Origin: Toxonevra muliebris
Taxonomy: Eukaryota > Arthropoda > Insecta > Diptera > Pallopteridae
Length of the DNA: 64,000 nt
Assembly: GCA_963691655.1 (NCBI GenBank)
Contig: OY829329.1
Coordinates: forward strand, 64,412,852 to 64,476,851
Direction of reading: 5' to 3'
In this document: piece by piece, positions 59,063-64,000 of the stretch
Layout of the letters: each line of letters opens with the position of its first letter
How positions within the stretch are numbered: the first letter of the stretch is position 1
Position numbers and translations under genes: made by a program
The notes under the pieces: generated by a model
What the model saw: the letters and a program-made list of their open reading frames with translations, nothing else
Databases searched by the model: none
Told to the model about the DNA's origin: nothing

Positions 59063-59990
59063 CGATCGATAGTAGCGCATGAGTTGTATACGAAAGTTAC
59101 AAGCATGAGAGAGAGAGAGGAAGAAAGATGTATTTATCAGTGTTGATATTTCAATTTTTTTGAAAGGCCCTAAATTATATAAAAATTGTACCTTTTTGAG
59201 TCCGATGAGGCATCGACCGATAGTAGCGCATGAGTTGTATACGAAAGTTACAAGCATGAGAGAGAGAGAGAGAGGAAGAAAGATGTACTTATCAGTGTTG
59301 ATATTTCAATTTTTTTGAAAGGCCCTAAATTATATAAAAATTGTACCTTTTTGAGTCCGATGAGGCATCGACCGATAGTAGCGCATGAGTTGTATAGGAA
59401 AGTTACAAGCATGAGAGAGAGATAGAGAGGAAGAAAGATGTACTTATCAGTGTTGATATTTCAATTTTTTTGAAAGGCACTAAATTATATAAAAATTGTA
59501 CCTTTTTGATTTCGATGAGGCATCGACCGATAGTAGCGCATGAGTTGTATACGAAAGTTACAAGCATGAGAGAGAGAGGAAGAAAGTTGTACTTATCAGT
59601 GTTGATATTTAAATTTTTTTGAAAGGCCCTAAATTATATAAAAATTGTACCTTTTTGAGTCCGATGAGGCATCGACCGATAGTAGCGCATGAGTTGTATA
59701 GGAAAGTTACAAGCATGAGAGAGAGATAGAGAGGAAGAAAGATGTACTTATCAGTGTTGATATTTCAATTTTTTTGAAAGGCACTAAATTATATAAAAAT
59801 TGTACCTTTTTGATTTCGATGAGGCATCGACCGATAGTAGCGCATGAGTTGTATAGGAAAGTTACAAGCATGAGAGAGAGATAGAGAGGAAGAAAGATGT
59901 ACTTATCAGTGTTGATATTTCAATTTTTTTGAAAGGCACTAAATTATATAAAAATTGTACTTTTTTGAGTCCGATGAGACATTTTCCGAT
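59063..59990. repeat. Tandem array, six units of 149-155 bp
   Basis: Units begin at CGATAGTAGCGCATGAGTTG (phase marks at about 59070, 59221, 59376, 59531, 59680 and 59835). Each unit carries a GAGA run, then GTACTTATCAGTGTTGATAT, a T run, and AATTGTACCTTTTTGAGTCC. Two unit types differ at several linked sites (GTATACGAAAG...GGCCC...GAGTCCG versus GTATAGGAAAG...GGCAC...GATTTCG). The order is A, A, B, A, B, B; the last unit ends A-like. Confidence 0.95.
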
Positions 59991-60913
59991 TTAATTTAAC
60001 ACGACGCATTTTATATAAATTTTTTTTTAAATATATTTTCAGCGTTTTGACGTAACAATTTGTATTCCTTCATATGCATGAAATAAAGCTGTACCATAAC
60101 TAAAACCGAGACAATTGTATCAAAAATTATGAACTCTCAATTTTGTTTAGTTTTAAAAAATCCATTAATGGAAACTGAAAATTAGTAGTAATTAAAAATA
60201 TGTCTATTTTTTGTTTAAAATAATGCAAAAATTTAAAGGTTTCAATTTTATAGTAATACAATACAATACAATCTTGCAAAAAAGTCGAATTCATGATTTA
60301 AATGAAAATGGGGAACTTTTTTTTGTAGAGTTTTCCTTTACTATGAGCTCATTACTGAGCTCGAAGGCATCTCAAAGAGGAAAAGAGTTTCAAAATGTTT
60401 TGCATATAAGTAGGTAGTATAATCGAAATTGGATCACTGAAAACCAAGTGGAATCCTGATAAAATCTTTAGTCCTCCAAAAGGCGTACCACTACCTGAAG
60501 AGAAAAGCTGACTAAGTAAAGTTTTCATCAACTCAGATCACAATGTCCCATTAAAATTTCTAAAATGGTATTAAAATATGTTCGTAATGATTAGCAAATA
60601 TTTTACAAATGATCTCTACTAAGCCCTGATTCGTCATCAAACGGTAATGCAAGGGCAGATTAAAAAAGCATTTTCAGGAACACGCTACCCACATATTATG
60701 GAATAAAGCAAAATGGTGAATATTGGTTTAGGACAAAATACTCCAAAACGGTATAAAAATATTGTTTTCAATATAGAAGACCAATTGATTAAAATTTTTA
60801 GAGGAAAAGGTGGCCATTTGATGTTAAAGCTTTTGACAACTTAAAGCTTTTGACAACCTTGAAGTTGAAATAGGGCGGGAAAAGGTACGATTACACCAAA
60901 AATATCAACACTG
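59907..60913. mobile_element. hAT-like non-autonomous element sharing its end with the array
   Basis: The left end CAGTGTTGATATTT lies in the sixth array unit; the right end, complemented, is also CAGTGTTGATATTT. Subterminal TTGTACCTTTT (left) and TCGTACCTTTT (right, complement) agree too. The flanking 8-mers are GTACTTAT (59899-59906) and TTACTTAT (60914-60921). No transposase frame is present. Confidence 0.65.
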
Positions 60914-60921
60914 TTACTTAT

Positions 60922-62154
60922 CAGGGATGAAATTTACAAATTTCAAATTGTACCTAATGTACCTAAAAAGTTGTACCTAAATGAGTATGAATGTACCTAA
61001 AATATTGGTTCAAAGAAATTTAATTTTCATTTAAAAGTTAACGATATTCGCTATAGGTTAAATTATTGCAGAACATATACAGTGAGTCAAACAAATTGGT
61101 CATAAAAAATAACATTTTAGGGCACGACAAATCGGAAACTAGAGAGGAGAAAAGTTTTTAGTCATCTAAGCAAAGGGAAACAAACTTTTAAATCTGATAA
61201 TATTGGTCATGAAAGTTCCGAAATTTTTATCATAATTTTCGATTTTTCAAAAATTTGTAGCCAAGATTTGTTTCAAAGCTTAGCGCTCTATTATTTATGT
61301 TTATAAAAGGAAACATACATAATGCAAAAATAATTTTTGAAATCGGATAATGTTTATTGGTAGGTTCAAAGTCATAAGAAGGTTACATTTCATAAAATTT
61401 TTGCTAAATTTCAAAAATCTTCTTATAACTGTTAGCAGAAGAAATGAGCTTCTGCGCCAAGTCTACCAATCTCTTCGATTTTGAACATCAAAACAAGTAA
61501 ATCGTAATAAATCCAATATATATTTATTAGTTCAAATGTTTCGAATGTTAAAATTCGTAAAAGTTATACAAGTTAATAAACAAGTCATTGAAATATAATT
61601 AATAATTTTACATACTTTTTTAGTGAAAAAAAAGTAGACAAAAGTTACATATAATTTGAATGCAACGAAATGTGTTTAAGCTTTACTTGACGATTACTCT
61701 AATTGTAATGGCTAACCTTGAAATGTTCTTTTGTCTACTAACTGCATGATCACCTCATTATTCTATGTACATATTTACAGTTACTACATAAGCTTAACTT
61801 AATAAATTTGGATAAGGATTTAAAAAGATAGATAATTTTATATCAGTGGCGGTAACAATGACTTGGACTTTTTTTTGTCAAAAAATTTTATTCGATTTGG
61901 AAAATTTTTGCATTATTTTTCTCTTTATAAACAGCAATATCAGAGCTGCGAGCTTTAAAGTTAAGCAATACAATACAGGCAAGTTAAATTTAATTAGATA
62001 ATTATTGCAACATTTTTTTTTTCTTTGTAATGAAGTGTTAAATTTATTTTGGCCAACAATAAATTGTACCTAAAATGTGCTAATTGTACCAAATGTACCT
62101 TGTAGTTCGAAAAAGTCGGAAAAAGGTACAATTGTACCTACTTTTTCATCACTG
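60922..62154. mobile_element. hAT-like non-autonomous element abutting the previous one
   Basis: The ends are CAGGGATGAAA and, complemented, CAGTGATGAAA. The flanks are TTACTTAT (60914-60921) and GTACTTAT (62155-62162), 7 of 8 matching. TTGTACCTAA-type motifs repeat near both ends (60940-61010 and 62050-62140), as subterminal repeats do in hAT elements. A further Tc1-like end (CAGTGAGTCAAACAA after TA at about 61080) may mark another insertion inside it. Confidence 0.7.
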
Positions 62155-62300
62155 GTACTTATATCAGCTTTAGGTTAGTATCTCTTCTAAGACTCTCTTC
62201 TGAAACTCACTCTCTCATATATGCACAATATATACATTATTTGAACAAGACAAATGCATGAAAACTGAGCGCGTGGCCGTGACGTATGCATGTATATATT

Positions 62301-62325
62301 CCTCTCTCTCTCTCTCTCTCTCTCA
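62301..62325. promoter_or_regulatory. (CT)n / GAGA-type tract
   Basis: About eleven CT dinucleotides in a row. In flies, such tracts bind GAGA factor near promoters. The downstream sequence is less AT-rich than its surroundings (GCGCCTCATCGCGG near 62447), which fits a promoter region, but no TATA box or initiator was identified. Confidence 0.35.
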
Positions 62326-62339
62326 GAGCTCAACGGCGA

Positions 62340-62533
62340 AAGCTTCGCCAATTATAACTCATGCTTAGTGCTCTTTACAATAACAAACTAAACGAAACCA
62401 CGATTATTTCAATTTCCATGAAATAATTTCAATCTGGCAATACCGCGCCTCATCGCGGTAATCGCAAATAGTTTTTTAAGTGCAAAAAATAAAACGTTAA
62501 TTTAGTTTATTTAATAAAGTGAAAGCATTCCAT
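62340..62533 (+). other. Possible non-coding leader exon of a gene to the right
   Basis: The only support is a good donor, CAT/GTAAGTTA at 62534, following non-repetitive sequence downstream of the GAGA-type tract. No coding sequence from such a gene is in the window. Confidence 0.15.
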
Positions 62534-63574
62534 GTAAGTTATAATGTAATCTATAAGTCTATATCTCAGAAATAGTTGAAAAAGTTTTGCTCAATTGTCA
62601 GCGTATAATGCAAATTAATGTGAAGCTTGTAAGTGCCAAGGCACGTTTTAATGCAATACTATTTTCCTCCCTTTTCATCCATTTTGCTTCTTATTGTTGC
62701 TAATTAATGCTGCATTTGAATCGCGTAAAATATATAGAAATTTTCCCACAAAAATACGAAATTAATTTTGCTTCTTCTTTTGTTTTGGCTTTTTGCTTAT
62801 TTAATGTTTTTGTACAAGAATTTTCACTCTGCTGTCAGTTTATAGTGCGCGAAATGACATCCGTTTTTCATTTCATTTTCGTAGTATCTTGGGCGTGCAT
62901 TTTCTTTGGTTAAGTTCTTCTTGGCGGCGAATATTTTTTTTTTGTTTCGTTTGCTTCATTTTGCATTTTCGACTGTTTTTTTTTTTTTGTTTCGTTTCGT
63001 TTCGCCTAACGTTAAAATATGAAAATTAACTTGCAGCAGAAGGACATAATTTTTCTACATAAGTTTCTTAATTTAAGTTTTAAATTAGTTTTAACTCCTT
63101 AAAGAAAAAATAAATGGCAGATTCTGTGCAGTAAGCAAGTGCTTTGAGTGCGTATATCAGAATCGGGGGGAAAAACATTTTTTACCACATAAATAAAGTA
63201 GATAGGAAAAATTATCACTTCATATGCCAAACTTTTTCTCTAAGTAGACGAGGAAAGTAAATTAAACTAAAAGCACGCATCGTAATTATTTTCTATTTTT
63301 CAACTTGGGAAAAATTCAATGAAGACAATATGAATATTAATTTATTTATATACAAACATATAATATTCTGATAAATAAATAGTTTTAGATTTCAAATACT
63401 TAGTCCTGTGCAGTGGATATTTCTTTTCATAGCTAATGGGTTAATACTTTTGGGTGGTGAGCGCATGGTGAGCGAAATGCACATCATCTATTCTTTGCCC
63501 GCCTCCCCTCCCCCCGCTCCTCCCCCAACAACACCGCTAAATCCTTTCAGGACCATAGGGAAACCAGTGGAGAT

Positions 63575-63935
63575 AACTGAATCCAGATTTACATTCTCTT
63601 CTTGTTACAATTTTTGAACAAAACAAACTTTTTTCGCCTTTTAAGGTCTGAACATTCATGGGCCATTTAGAGCACCGGTGGCTCAGGGGTTCTATTCTTT
63701 TTTCGAAATTTTTCTGTATATTCTTCTTAGATCATTTTTTAAAGATAGACAAAGTTGCTTAGTATGAATTCTTGACCGTAAAGAAACTAGAAACATTAGA
63801 GCAACATCAGATTTCAGATTCGCATTCTTTGACTCTTTGCAAAAAGGTTTTTAAAAAGTTGAAGATCTTATGGTCACCGGTGACCCATAGCAAAGCTTGT
63901 TTTCCTAAAAAGTATACACTGATTCAAAAAAATGG
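63575..63935. repeat. Dispersed repeat, copy 2, with GGTCACCGGTGACC
   Basis: Counterpart of 34225-34620 in the same orientation. It holds a perfect 14-bp palindrome GGTCACCGGTGACC at 63872-63885, which copy 1 has in slightly altered form, and a second CACCGGTG near 63674. The element family is unknown. Confidence 0.65.
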
Positions 63936-63973
63936 GAAATTATGTGCGAGTAAATAGTTTTTTCTATAACATA

Positions 63974-64000
63974 TTGGGAGTATGAATGTATAAACGTAAT
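63974..64000. mobile_element. Start of another mariner copy, cut by the window edge
   Basis: After TA (63972-63973) the last 27 bases match the outer end of the mariner at 25267-27840 (TTGGGAGTATGAATGTATAA), with a 2-base loss after AAAC. The element would continue beyond 64000. Confidence 0.75.

Larger units (their letters stand above)
62163..63971. other. Right flank; possible promoter and leader exon, rest unassigned
   Basis: Apart from the CT run and leader listed separately, I see AT-rich DNA, a C-rich run near 63505-63520 and the repeat at 63575-63935. Confidence 0.4.

Overview
The window is AT-rich, intron-rich animal DNA from a higher dipteran (brachyceran) fly. The evidence is short introns with fly-type splice sites, the gene content, and a repeat load of mariner, maT, Tc1, hAT, piggyBac-like and R1-like elements. 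I cannot name the species. It contains one large recognisable gene, one small unrecognised gene, and otherwise repeats and low-complexity DNA.

The main gene is the voltage-gated calcium channel beta subunit (Ca-beta/CACNB family), + strand. I assembled nine coding exons from 7084 to 40697. They join in phase into a protein of about 737 residues: a conserved N-terminus, an SH3 domain, a HOOK linker, a guanylate-kinase-like (GK) domain, and a long C-terminal tail rich in Arg/Glu/Asp and Gly/Ser/His. Introns 1 (15.9 kb), 4 (8.2 kb) and 8 (6.5 kb) are very large and hold most of the transposons. Just after the stop, the same reading frame reopens for 222 further codons (40743-41411) behind two TAG codons, which is unexplained.

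Layout: 1-7083 is 5' flank with a SINE, a dead Tc1 element and several small MITE-like repeats. 7084-7200 is exon 1. Intron 1 holds a composite foldback-like repeat cluster (7253-10987, with a related block at 12840-14060), an internally deleted DD37E element, a dead mariner, a dead full-length DD37E copy and several inverted-repeat MITEs. 23068-23701 holds exons 2-4. Intron 4 holds a minisatellite, a mariner with two nonsense codons and a nearly intact maT-like DD37D element inserted in that mariner's terminal repeat, then a foldback MITE. 31908-33605 holds exons 5-8. Intron 8 holds a piggyBac-like MITE and low-complexity DNA. 40084-40697 is the last exon, followed by a 19-bp repeat and A-rich DNA. 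43.6-48.4 kb is an insertion cluster (a second SINE, two non-LTR remnants, a hAT remnant), and 49.3-51.6 kb is extremely A-rich. 51.7-53.3 kb is a non-LTR remnant with RNase H. 53983-54597 is a small three-exon gene of unknown function. 59.06-62.16 kb is a tandem array joined to two hAT-like elements that share one 8-bp target motif. The right edge enters another copy of the intron-4 mariner.

Coordinates of exons and element ends come from reading splice signals, reading frames and terminal repeats by eye. No search was run, so family names rest on recognised motifs.
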